A stretch of DNA of 64,000 nucleotides from UBA1447 sp964612185 (GTDB lineage Bacteria; Bacillota; Clostridia; Oscillospirales; Acutalibacteraceae): the NCBI GenBank assembly GCA_964612185.1, contig CAZTCR010000009.1:24741-88740 (forward strand), given 5' to 3'. Made by a program: the position numbers and the translations under genes. Shown piece after piece: positions 51,137 to 59,025 of this stretch; the stretch's first letter is position 1, and every line of letters starts with the position of its first letter. The notes under the pieces are model-generated. The model worked only from the letters and a program-made list of their open reading frames with translations, was not told the origin of the DNA and made no database searches.

Positions 51137-52162
51137 TTATAAAGTGGAATCAGTATTCGCCACATATTTTTGATTCCGGCTGTTCGGCTTATCGGGGATT
51201 GTCATTTTTAGTTTGCCGGATTCAAGCAGCGGCTTGAGAATTTTTGCCCTAAAATGTTCGCGGCGGGCAATGCCGGCGAAAGCCTGAATCTCTGCCCGCG
51301 TTTTCGCTTGAGCGCAAAAAGCCAAAATGCGCTCTTCATACCTGACTTGCGCGCTATCTTGCTCGCTATCTTGCTCGGTAGCGAGCAAGTCAGCATTCGT
51401 GTTCTGTAAAATTTCATAAAGCGCGGATAGCGTAAATTCAATAAACACGCCTGAATCGTTGGCTTTCCTTGCGTCCTCAATCGCTTTGTAATACTGCGGC
51501 CGGTTCCGGAACAGCACCGACTCCATCGGAATCCACGCGAAAATCATGTTCCATTTTGCGAGCAGCAGCGTCTGCCAAAGTCGTCCCATACGGCCGTTGC
51601 CGTCCGCAAACGGGTGGATGGTCTCAATTTCGTAATGCAGAATCGCGCTTTTCAGCACGGGGTGCAGTTCCGACTTTTTTGCCCAAGCGAGCAAGTCCTC
51701 CATCAGTTGCGGTACGAACTGCGGTCTCGCGCCGATATGCACCGCTACATCACCGTCAAACACACCGACATCGCCGCTGCGGAACTTGCCTGCGTCTTCT
51801 ACCAAGCCTTGCGTCATGAGCTTGTGGGCTTTCAGAAAGTCCGCTGTCCGATAGGGGTCGAAGGTCATCATCTTGTCGTAAGCTTCGTAGGCGTTCTTGA
51901 CCTCTTTCACATCCGTCTGCTTGCCCGCGACAACCTTGCCCGCGATGACGGCAGTCACTTCACCCAGCGTGAGGGAGTTGCCCTCAATGGCGAGGGAGGA
52001 ATGAATCGTCCGCACACGGTTTTCGCGGTGCAGGTTGATATTGCGCTTAAACGCTGTCCCGAACTCAAGCCGCGTCACGGTTTCCGCGATTTTTGCCAAG
52101 TAATCGGCGGATTTTTCCGTGATGGTATACGGTGGACGACGATCGTCTTTCGGGTTGCTCAT
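51137..52162 (-). CDS. Fic-domain AMPylase-type protein, class II
   Basis: A 341-residue Fic protein; family members transfer AMP (or other groups) from a nucleotide to hydroxyl side chains. Catalytic loop HPFADGNGRMGR at residues 183-194 is complete. The inhibitory helix motif SLAIEGN (from Ser56) precedes it, which makes this a class II enzyme with intramolecular autoinhibition. The C-terminal ~80 residues look like a winged helix (AEIQAFAGIARREHFRAKILKPL). The linker contains the acidic repeat TEQDSEQDSAQ. Own promoter upstream, own terminator downstream. Role in regulation or as a toxin cannot be told. Confidence 0.93.
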   Translation of the reverse strand: MSNPKDDRRPPYTITEKSADYLAKIAETVTRLEFGTAFKRNINLHRENRVRTIHSSLAIEGNSLTLGEVTAVIAGKVVAGKQTDVKEVKNAYEAYDKMMTFDPYRTADFLKAHKLMTQGLVEDAGKFRSGDVGVFDGDVAVHIGARPQFVPQLMEDLLAWAKKSELHPVLKSAILHYEIETIHPFADGNGRMGRLWQTLLLAKWNMIFAWIPMESVLFRNRPQYYKAIEDARKANDSGVFIEFTLSALYEILQNTNADLLATEQDSEQDSAQVRYEERILAFCAQAKTRAEIQAFAGIARREHFRAKILKPLLESGKLKMTIPDKPNSRNQKYVANTDSTL

Positions 52163-52194
52163 TTATCTCACTCCCCCTGTGTCTTTGCTAATAT

Positions 52195-52223
52195 ATTTTA
52201 TCATAAAGGCAAATATATATCAA
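52195..52223 (-). promoter_or_regulatory. Promoter of the Fic gene
   Basis: Minus strand: TTGATA (52223-52218), 17 nt, TAAAAT (52200-52195). Confidence 0.65.
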
Positions 52224-52250
52224 TACATTTTGGGTGTATCAAAGGCGCCC

Positions 52251-52490
52251 TTACCCCCTGCTTTCCACAAACCATTTGTCGTTTTCCAAAAACAGAAAAG
52301 TCTCCTTGTGCTGAATGCTGCAAGTGTAGCGGATACCCGCGCCGCCCGCTTTAAGCGAGGCGGCCTTGCACACCCCCGTCACCTTGTCAATCTCATAAAC
52401 CGTGCCGTCCTCCCAGGTCAGCGCAAGGGGGGTTATCCGTCCTTCCTTATCCTGCTTAATGAGCACATCCACATAAACCTTGCGGCACAT
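52251..52490 (-). CDS. Small conserved-looking protein coupled to dinB
   Basis: I do not assign a named family. The 79-residue soluble protein is beta-rich, with phrases KVYVDVLIKQDKEGRITPLALTWEDGTVYEIDKV and AGGAGIRYTCSIQHKETFLFLENDKWFVE; the latter half looks like a small beta barrel with aromatic residues exposed. It begins at ATG 52490, with GGAGG upstream, only 10 nt after the dinB stop, so it belongs to the SOS operon. A role in translesion synthesis or its control is suggested by position alone. Confidence 0.78.
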   Translation of the reverse strand: MCRKVYVDVLIKQDKEGRITPLALTWEDGTVYEIDKVTGVCKAASLKAGGAGIRYTCSIQHKETFLFLENDKWFVESRG

Positions 52491-52500
52491 ATTTATCCTC

Positions 52501-53748
52501 CTATTGCGGTTTAAAATACCCCACCGGGTGAATCGTATTGTCGTTATACGGGTTGAAGCCGGAAAGGCCCCTGTCCGTGAGCATCAGCCCCCGCTGCACA
52601 CAGTAATTGCCGAAGCGGGATTTGAGCCAATCCACCGTCCTGTCCAGCCGCTCGGCTTTTGCCCGCTTTTCCGCCCGGCCGAATAAGTCGAGCTGGACAG
52701 GTATCTGTTCATGCTCAAAATCCGTGCAGCTGATGCCGATGCTCCGTATCGGCTTCATCCAGTCATAGTTCTTTCTGAAAAGTTCCATTGCCTTTTCCGT
52801 GATTTCCTTTGTGTTTGCGCTGTAGGCGGGCAATTTGGCCTGGCGCGTGAACCATAAAAGCGTATTGTCCCGCACGGTGATGCACACCGTTTTGCAGCGA
52901 AAGCCCTGCTCGCGCATGCGGCGCCCGACGCTTTCGGCAAGCACATACATCATCACCTTCACATCGCCCTCGTTTTCCAGGTCACGCGGGGCGGTGGAAC
53001 TGTTGCCGATGGATTTGATGACAGCCGTGTTGCCCGCGCGCAAAACCGGCTCATTGTCCAGCCCGTTGGCGAACACATAAAACATATACCCCAGTTTGCC
53101 CAGCAGCGTGTGCAGGTACTCCGGCGTGCAGCGGGCAATGTCGCCAATGGTGCCGATGCCGCAGTTTTTGAACTTGTTGGCGGTGGAGCGCCCTACATAC
53201 AGCAAATCCGACGCGGGCAGCGGCCAAACAAGGTCTTTGAAGTTCTCTTTACTGAAAAGCGTGACGGCGTCCGGCTTTTTGTAGTCGCTCCCGAGTTTGG
53301 CGAAGATTTTGTTGTAGCTGACCCCGATGCTCACCGTGATACCGAGCTCAAACTTCACGCGACGGCGAATTTCTTCCGCGATGCGCATACCGTCCCCGAA
53401 CAGCCCGCTGCCCGTCACATCCAGCCAGCACTCGTCCAGCCCGAAAGGTTCGATTTGGTCCGTGTAGTCGGCATAAATCTCCCGCGTGAGCTCGGAAAAA
53501 CGCAGGTAGAGCGGATAGTTTGGTTTGATAACCACCAGCCCGGGGCATTTTTGCCGTGCCTGCCAAATGGCCTCGCCCGTCTTGATTTCATACTTTGCGG
53601 CGATTTCGTTTTTGGTGAGCACGATGCCGTGGCGCAAATCCTCATCCCCGCCCACAATAACGGGCAGATGGCGTATCTCCGGCCGGTGCAGACACTCGAC
53701 CGAGGCGTAAAATTTGTTGCAATCCACATGTAAAATGGCGCGTTCCAT
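52501..53748 (-). CDS. dinB: DNA polymerase IV (Y-family, DinB)
   Basis: A 415-residue translesion polymerase. Start ATG 53748 (GGAG 5 nt upstream); the longer ORF to 53817 would run through the SOS box. Catalytic motifs: HVDCNKFYASVE with the first Asp and FGLDECWLDV with the Asp-Glu pair. The little-finger domain follows, and IPVQLDLFG near residue 365 is a beta-clamp binding motif. The DECWLD variant (with Cys) differs from the more usual DEAYLD. LexA-type control is shown by a palindrome at the promoter. A 79-codon gene follows within 10 nt. Confidence 0.94.
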   Translation of the reverse strand: MERAILHVDCNKFYASVECLHRPEIRHLPVIVGGDEDLRHGIVLTKNEIAAKYEIKTGEAIWQARQKCPGLVVIKPNYPLYLRFSELTREIYADYTDQIEPFGLDECWLDVTGSGLFGDGMRIAEEIRRRVKFELGITVSIGVSYNKIFAKLGSDYKKPDAVTLFSKENFKDLVWPLPASDLLYVGRSTANKFKNCGIGTIGDIARCTPEYLHTLLGKLGYMFYVFANGLDNEPVLRAGNTAVIKSIGNSSTAPRDLENEGDVKVMMYVLAESVGRRMREQGFRCKTVCITVRDNTLLWFTRQAKLPAYSANTKEITEKAMELFRKNYDWMKPIRSIGISCTDFEHEQIPVQLDLFGRAEKRAKAERLDRTVDWLKSRFGNYCVQRGLMLTDRGLSGFNPYNDNTIHPVGYFKPQ

Positions 53749-53763
53749 ATCGACTCCAGCTTT

Positions 53764-53777
53764 CGAACATTTGTTCG
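53764..53777 (-). promoter_or_regulatory. LexA (SOS) box of dinB
   Basis: CGAACATTTGTTCG matches the Gram-positive LexA box CGAAC-N4-GTTCG, with perfect outer arms. It lies just downstream of the -10 box, over the expected transcription start. Confidence 0.9.
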
Positions 53778-53788
53778 TTTTCGCTTTC

Positions 53789-53817
53789 ATTCTAATCGCG
53801 CCGCGGGCGTTTGTCAA
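53789..53817 (-). promoter_or_regulatory. dinB promoter
   Basis: Minus strand: TTGACA (53817-53812), exactly 17 nt, TAGAAT (53794-53789). The LexA box begins 12 nt downstream. Confidence 0.8.
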
Positions 53818-53959
53818 TACGAAAAATGGGACAAACAGGGCAAATTTTTAGCTATTTATTTCGTCTGCCTGTATGTAGTGGTATGTTCAGATTCTAATCA
53901 CAACATCTGTCTATGGACACGCTAATTTATTTGCTATTATAGATATAGAAAAACAACAC

Positions 53960-53998
53960 TTGATTTTTTGTCCCAAATATAATATAGTATTTGGGACA
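53960..53998 (+). promoter_or_regulatory. AbiE-type operon promoter with large operator palindrome
   Basis: TTGATT (53960-53965), 17 nt, TATAGT (53983-53988). TGTCCCAAATA (53969-53979) and TATTTGGGACA (53988-53998) are perfect 11-nt arms 8 nt apart; they cover the -10 box and reach the start of transcription. Ideal for autoregulation by the AbiEi-type protein. Confidence 0.8.
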
Positions 53999-54010
53999 GG
54001 AGGTGTGATC

Positions 54011-54619
54011 ATGAGTTTTTCTTATGCGAATCTGATTTATGAAAAAATATCACAATTGAAAAGCGAAGATGTTTTTATCGCAACAGACTTTTTGGAAATT
54101 GCCGATTATGAAACAGTGCGCAAGACGCTCAACCGGCTGAATAGTTGTGAAAAAATCAAAAAAGTGCTTCGCGGCGTCTATTATAAACCCCCATACAGCA
54201 ATCTGCTTGCGGAATACGAAGCACCGTCACCACACCATGTTGCCATGGCGTTGGCAAGAAAATTCAATTGGACCATAGCGCCGGCAGGGAATACCGCATT
54301 GAATCAACTGGGGCTTTCTACGCAGGTAACCGCCCATTGGCTCTATATCAGTGACGGTCCTTACAACAAATTTACTTTTGGCAATGTGGAACTTAAATTC
54401 AAGCACCGCAGCAACAAGGAAATATCCGGAATGTCCTATAAAACAGCAATGGTCATTCAGGCAATCAAAGCGCTTGGAAGAAATAATATTGATGACGCTG
54501 TAAAGCTCAAACTTAAAAACCTGCTCACTTCTTCTGAAAAGAAAACCCTTTTAAAAGAGTCTCAGCAAACAACGGCTTGGGTCTACAGTATCATCAAAAC
54601 CATCTGCGAGGAGGAGTAA
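54011..54619 (+). CDS. AbiEi-like antitoxin / regulator (DUF6088-type)
   Basis: A 202-residue type IV antitoxin-like protein. Start ATG 54011 with AGGAGGTG upstream. N-terminal winged helix ATDFLEIADYETVRKTLNRLNSCEKIKKVLRGVYYKP (~20-57) and then a domain with WTIAPAGNTALNQLGLSTQVTAHW, typical for AbiEi/DUF6088. Such proteins repress their operon and neutralise the AbiEii toxin without binding it. The stop lies 4 nt before the toxin start. Confident about the system, less about the exact subfamily. Confidence 0.85.
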   Translation: MSFSYANLIYEKISQLKSEDVFIATDFLEIADYETVRKTLNRLNSCEKIKKVLRGVYYKPPYSNLLAEYEAPSPHHVAMALARKFNWTIAPAGNTALNQLGLSTQVTAHWLYISDGPYNKFTFGNVELKFKHRSNKEISGMSYKTAMVIQAIKALGRNNIDDAVKLKLKNLLTSSEKKTLLKESQQTTAWVYSIIKTICEEE

Positions 54620-54623
54620 ATCT

Positions 54624-55622
54624 GTGCATTCAGTTGCAAAAATGCCGGCCGACGAACGGCGTATTATTTTTAGAAATACCGCGCAGAAGATGGGTATTAA
54701 TGAGGCAATCATAGAAAAAGATTTCTGGGTTTGCCTGACACTGGACTACCTCTTTCACCGGTGTAAATGGCAAAGCGCCTTTGCCTTCAAGGGCGGAACG
54801 AGTCTTTCAAAATGCTATGGGGTTATTAACCGTTTTTCCGAAGATATTGATTTGATTCTGGATTGGCGGGTTTTGGGCTATGCAGAAAATGAACCTTGGA
54901 TGGATAGATCCGGCACAAAGCAGGATATATTCAACAAAGACGCAAATTATCGAACAGGAATATTTCTTCAGGAGAAGCTGCTTCCCGTTATAAAAACAGA
55001 CATTTCGGATATTATCGACACAGACGCTGTTTTATACATTGAGGAATCCGACCCAAATACGATCAACTTTGATTACCCCCATATTTTTTCAGCTGAATCT
55101 ATCCTGCAAACCATCCGTTTGGAAATTGGTGCTCTTGCCGCATGGACACCCGCAATAAAGAAAGCTGTCACCCCCTATTCGGCAGAGTATTATCCAATGG
55201 CATTCAAACAGCGGCAAAGTATAATTCTGACCTCTGCGGCTGAGAGGATATTCTGGGAGAAAGTAACCATTTTGCATCACGAGGCAAATCGTCCGGAAAA
55301 TCTATTGATGCCAAAACGGTATTCGCGTCACTATTACGATTTGTATTGCATCGCTCATTCCGATAACAAACAGGCGGCATATGATCATCCGGAATTGTTG
55401 GAAAAAGTAGTTGCTTTTAAAACAAAGTTCTATCCGAGGAAATGGGCTCGATATGACTTGGCAAAACCCGGTACAATTAAACTGCTGCCGCCGGACTACA
55501 GACTCGACAACCTGCGCGAAGATTATGCTGACATGAGCGAAATGATGTTCGGAGATTATCCGAATTTTAACGATCTGATTTCTTCAATTGGCAAACTGCA
55601 AGACGAAATAAATCAACTATAG
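54624..55622 (+). CDS. AbiEii/AbiGii-type nucleotidyltransferase toxin
   Basis: A 332-residue DUF1814-family toxin; relatives abort phage infection or modify tRNA by adding nucleotides. The nucleotidyltransferase core is KDFWVCLTLDYL then FAFKGGTSLSKCYGVI and RFSEDIDLIL (GGS/T motif and DxD metal site, residues ~55-80). GTG 54624 follows GGAGG closely. Together with the upstream gene it forms a complete AbiE-type toxin-antitoxin pair; both genes appear intact. Confidence 0.88.
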   Translation: MHSVAKMPADERRIIFRNTAQKMGINEAIIEKDFWVCLTLDYLFHRCKWQSAFAFKGGTSLSKCYGVINRFSEDIDLILDWRVLGYAENEPWMDRSGTKQDIFNKDANYRTGIFLQEKLLPVIKTDISDIIDTDAVLYIEESDPNTINFDYPHIFSAESILQTIRLEIGALAAWTPAIKKAVTPYSAEYYPMAFKQRQSIILTSAAERIFWEKVTILHHEANRPENLLMPKRYSRHYYDLYCIAHSDNKQAAYDHPELLEKVVAFKTKFYPRKWARYDLAKPGTIKLLPPDYRLDNLREDYADMSEMMFGDYPNFNDLISSIGKLQDEINQL

Positions 55623-55766
55623 AGACCCATGATTCAAGTAATCGCCGACAGCGTCCGGAAAATAGTTGGCGTATTAGTTGACGATACTGTAATTTTTAGT
55701 GTGTTCCTGTTCGTAAAAGCTCGCAAAATCCGGACTTAAATCGGTAACCCCCGCGGATATTTCCGG

Positions 55767-55795
55767 TTGTATGTTGTATATATTTTTGCTATACT
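55767..55795 (+). promoter_or_regulatory. Promoter of the ceramidase-like gene
   Basis: TTGTAT (55767-55772), 17 nt, TATACT (55790-55795). Confidence 0.65.
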
Positions 55796-55831
55796 TAAAA
55801 TCGTTTATTTTTAAAGACAAGGGAGATTTTC

Positions 55832-57724
55832 ATGAACAAGACTTTTAAATCCGTCCTCGCTTTACTGCTGTGCATGTGGTTGGTGCTTTCTGCGGGCATT
55901 ACCGGCACCGCTGCCGCCGGGCAGGCAACCGTTGCGCCGGCCGCGCAAAGCTACGCGTCTGTTGAGGCGTACATCGCCCAAAGCACAGCGGCTGAGCCCG
56001 CCGTGTCTGCCGCCCCTGCCCGCAACGCGGCTGCGCAAAACGCCGCGGAGCCATCCGTCAGCACAACACCCGTGGGGCAAACAACGCTTGGCAACATTTT
56101 CACGAAGATCATCAACTTTATCAGCGATTTCTTTATCAACAAGGTAGTCCTGGGCGCGCTGCGGGCTGTTTTGCCGCAGTCACCGGAAATTTTGGACTAC
56201 GACACTTTCGACCTGGACGAATACGATGATTTTTACGCGGGCACAGAAACTTTTCTGAACGAGGCGGCTCAGGGCGCGCAATGGCATCTCGGCTATGCGC
56301 AAAGGTCTATCCTGCCCGCCGATTTCGGCACAAAAAAATATGTTCGGGGCAGTATGATTCCCTATGGCATTACCAACGAAACCTTTGATGACCTCAAGGT
56401 GCGCACGGTTGTGCTGGATGACGGCAGCGGCAGGGGCAAAGTGGTTTTTGCCACCATTGACTGCATCGGGCTGGCCAACGCGGATGTGCGTAAAATCCGC
56501 GCCGCCGTGGCCGATTTTGCCGCGGCCAACAACATTGTGAGCATCAACATTTCCGCATCGCACACGCACAGCGGCATTGATTCGCAGGGTGTGTGGACCG
56601 ACCCCGCCACCACGGTCATCAACAATATCTTTTCCTCCGCCACGGGTCAAGGCGGCATCCGCAGCGGTGTGGACAGCACCTTTTTGCAGACGATGGTTGA
56701 CCAAACGGCCGCATCCATTGTTGAGGCCTGCGGCAGCATGACGGCGGGCACCCTGAACTATGCGAAAAAGGAACTTTCAGGTTACGCGTATGACAGAACA
56801 CCGCCGTACGCGTTTGACAGAAACCTGTACCGGCTCGAGTTTGTGCCTTTTAATCAGGCTGTTAAACCGACCATCATCGCCACTTACGGCGTACATCCCG
56901 AAACCACGAGTTATTCGTTCAAAACCATCTCGGCCGACTTTATTTATTATATGGAAGAGGTTATCAACGCCGCCGGTTTCAACTTCCTCTTTATCCAGGG
57001 CAATGTGAGCACAACGACTTCTTCCCGCTCCTATTCCAACGACGGTCTTCAGCTTGACGACCACGAAGCCGCGGTGCGTTACGGATATGAGCTGGGGTAT
57101 ATCACCTTGGGGCTCACCCGCACACAAACCGAATGTGCCGCGCTCAACCTTGCCAGCGGTGACCTGCTCGGTGTTGAGGAATACACCGGGCGGGACGGCT
57201 ACTCCGTCTGGTATGAAAACTGGATGCCGGTCACGGCAACGCCGGTTGCACCGTTGCTGAACATCCGCATGGAGCAGTTTTTGGTCAAGTCCGACAACAA
57301 TGTGTCAAATGTCCTGAGCAAAATATCCCTGACAAACAACCGCTTCTTATATCAAAAAAGCACGCGCAGTTATTACACCGTAACGGAAATCGGCTATATG
57401 GAAATCGGCAACGGCGACCTCAAGGTGTTCCTGAACCCCGGGGAATTCATGGGCGAACTGCTCATGGGCGGGTCCGGCCTGCTCGGTTTTAAATACGACA
57501 GCCTGCGCGAAACATACGGCGAAAATTTAATTGTTTTTGACTTGATGAATGACGCCATCGGTTATGTTGCCGCGGACCCGAACTATGTGATGGTCGGTTA
57601 CCAGTATAATGAAGAAAATGATACCTACGCGAGCGACACTTGGTGCCTGCTGGTGTCCCTGGGCAAACACACCGCCTCCACCCTGTTTGAAAAATTCGCC
57701 GGGTTGGTGGACAGCGTTAGATAG
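55832..57724 (+). CDS. Secreted neutral/alkaline ceramidase-like hydrolase
   Basis: A 630-residue exported protein with signal peptide MNKTFKSVLALLLCMWLVLSAG, an Ala-rich low-complexity stretch to ~residue 85, a hydrophobic segment (FTKIINFISDFFINKVV) and then a catalytic-looking domain. The motif INISASHTHSGID (~residue 244) is the zinc-ligand signature of neutral/alkaline ceramidase-family amidohydrolases, and TYGVHPETT adds another possible His ligand. The C-terminal part lacks the Ig-like tail of true ceramidases and is shorter overall than eukaryotic members. The substrate may be a ceramide-like amide but is not established. Followed by an AI-2E family gene with a 34-nt gap. Confidence 0.78.
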   Translation: MNKTFKSVLALLLCMWLVLSAGITGTAAAGQATVAPAAQSYASVEAYIAQSTAAEPAVSAAPARNAAAQNAAEPSVSTTPVGQTTLGNIFTKIINFISDFFINKVVLGALRAVLPQSPEILDYDTFDLDEYDDFYAGTETFLNEAAQGAQWHLGYAQRSILPADFGTKKYVRGSMIPYGITNETFDDLKVRTVVLDDGSGRGKVVFATIDCIGLANADVRKIRAAVADFAAANNIVSINISASHTHSGIDSQGVWTDPATTVINNIFSSATGQGGIRSGVDSTFLQTMVDQTAASIVEACGSMTAGTLNYAKKELSGYAYDRTPPYAFDRNLYRLEFVPFNQAVKPTIIATYGVHPETTSYSFKTISADFIYYMEEVINAAGFNFLFIQGNVSTTTSSRSYSNDGLQLDDHEAAVRYGYELGYITLGLTRTQTECAALNLASGDLLGVEEYTGRDGYSVWYENWMPVTATPVAPLLNIRMEQFLVKSDNNVSNVLSKISLTNNRFLYQKSTRSYYTVTEIGYMEIGNGDLKVFLNPGEFMGELLMGGSGLLGFKYDSLRETYGENLIVFDLMNDAIGYVAADPNYVMVGYQYNEENDTYASDTWCLLVSLGKHTASTLFEKFAGLVDSVR

Positions 57725-57758
57725 CCTTTGTTCATCCCGGTGTTCTGTTGGAGTAGTT

Positions 57759-58928
57759 ATGGTGCTTGATTCAAAAAACATGAAAAAAATCCTGCTGCTG
57801 ATCGCGTTTGCCGTTTTCCTCTTTTGGGGGCTGACGAATTACACGATTTTGTTCGGTGTCGCGCGCAAAGTCTTCGGTGTGCTGCTGCCGTTTGTCCTGG
57901 GGCTGAGTATCGCGTTTATCCTGACCGTTATTCTCCGCCCCGCGGAGCGTCTTTGGGACCTTGTTTGGAAGAAAAAGAACCGCGGCAAAGTCCTCAAAGC
58001 AAAGCGGCCGGTATGCCTGCTTCTGACCGTCGGGTTTGTAACCGGCATTATTTTAATCCTGCTTTTTATGGTGGTGCCGGAGATTATCCGTACGGCGGGT
58101 TCGATTGCGGAGGAGATGCCGGGCTATATCGCGAGCCTTCAGGAGAAGTGGAAAGTGCTGGCCGAAAAATTCCGGTTAACATCGGCCGAGCTGCCTAAAA
58201 TTGAGTTTGATAAAGAAAAGATCATGGCGTCACTCGTCGAATTTGCCAAAAAAGGCGGTGCGTCCTTCTTCACAAAGGCATACGGTATGACCGCGTCCTT
58301 TTTCTCCGGCATCTTCAGTTTGACCATGGGCATTGTTTTTGCCATGTATGTGCTGCTGCAAAAAGAAAAGCTGGGCGCGCAAACCAAAAGGCTGATGCGC
58401 GCGTTTATCCCGGAAAAACATGCAGACGCGATACTGCGTGTGGCCGGTGTTTCCAACAAAGTTTTTTCAAACTTTGTCAAAGGTCAGCTGACGGAAGCTG
58501 CTATCATTGGCGTCCTTTGTTTTATCGGCATGAGCATATTTTCATTCCCATACGCGGTGGCAATCTCCGCCCTTGTGGGCTTTACAGCGCTTATCCCGAT
58601 ATTCGGCGCCTTTATCGGCACCGGTGTGGGCGCGTTTTTAATTTTGATTGACAACCCCAAAAAGGCGCTGTTTTTTATCCTCTTCATTCTGGTCCTTCAG
58701 CAGCTCGAAGGCGACCTGATTTACCCCAGGGTGGTCGGCGATTCCGTCGGGCTGCCGGGTATATGGGTTTTTTCGGCCGTCGCCATCGGCGGCAGCCTGT
58801 TCGGCATCATGGGCATTCTGCTGAGTGTGCCCATTTGCTCCGTGTTGTATACGCTGCTGCGGCAGAGCGTCGATAAGCGGCTGGAACGCAAACGCGAACA
58901 GGCGGAAAAAGAAGCAAGCAGCGTGTAA
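57759..58928 (+). CDS. AI-2E family transporter-like membrane protein
   Basis: A 389-residue protein of the AI-2E (UPF0118/YdiK) family with about eight membrane spans: MVLDSKNMKKILLLIAFAVFLFW, the long cytoplasmic-side helix region, and the conserved C-half with GVLCFIGMSIFSFPYAVAISALVGFTALIPIFGAFIGTG and YPRVVGDSVGLPGIWVFSAVAIGGSL. Members move small signals, sodium or protons; here unassigned. ATG 57759 has GGAG upstream. It follows the ceramidase-like gene at 34 nt and is followed by a terminator, so they probably form one operon. Confidence 0.9.
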   Translation: MVLDSKNMKKILLLIAFAVFLFWGLTNYTILFGVARKVFGVLLPFVLGLSIAFILTVILRPAERLWDLVWKKKNRGKVLKAKRPVCLLLTVGFVTGIILILLFMVVPEIIRTAGSIAEEMPGYIASLQEKWKVLAEKFRLTSAELPKIEFDKEKIMASLVEFAKKGGASFFTKAYGMTASFFSGIFSLTMGIVFAMYVLLQKEKLGAQTKRLMRAFIPEKHADAILRVAGVSNKVFSNFVKGQLTEAAIIGVLCFIGMSIFSFPYAVAISALVGFTALIPIFGAFIGTGVGAFLILIDNPKKALFFILFILVLQQLEGDLIYPRVVGDSVGLPGIWVFSAVAIGGSLFGIMGILLSVPICSVLYTLLRQSVDKRLERKREQAEKEASSV

Positions 58929-58970
58929 AGTATACCAACTTTACACCACTGCCGGTTGAAATGCAAAACA

Positions 58971-59008
58971 AACACCCTCCGAAATCCGCTGGATTGCCGG
59001 AGGGTGTT
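58971..59008. terminator. Terminator between AI-2E gene and ABC-2 genes
   Basis: AACACCCTCCG/CGGAGGGTGTT, perfect 11-bp stem, with GTTTTTG after it on the plus strand; convergent with the ABC-2 operon, which ends at 59026. Confidence 0.85.
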
Positions 59009-59025
59009 GTTTTTGTGTTCCCCTG

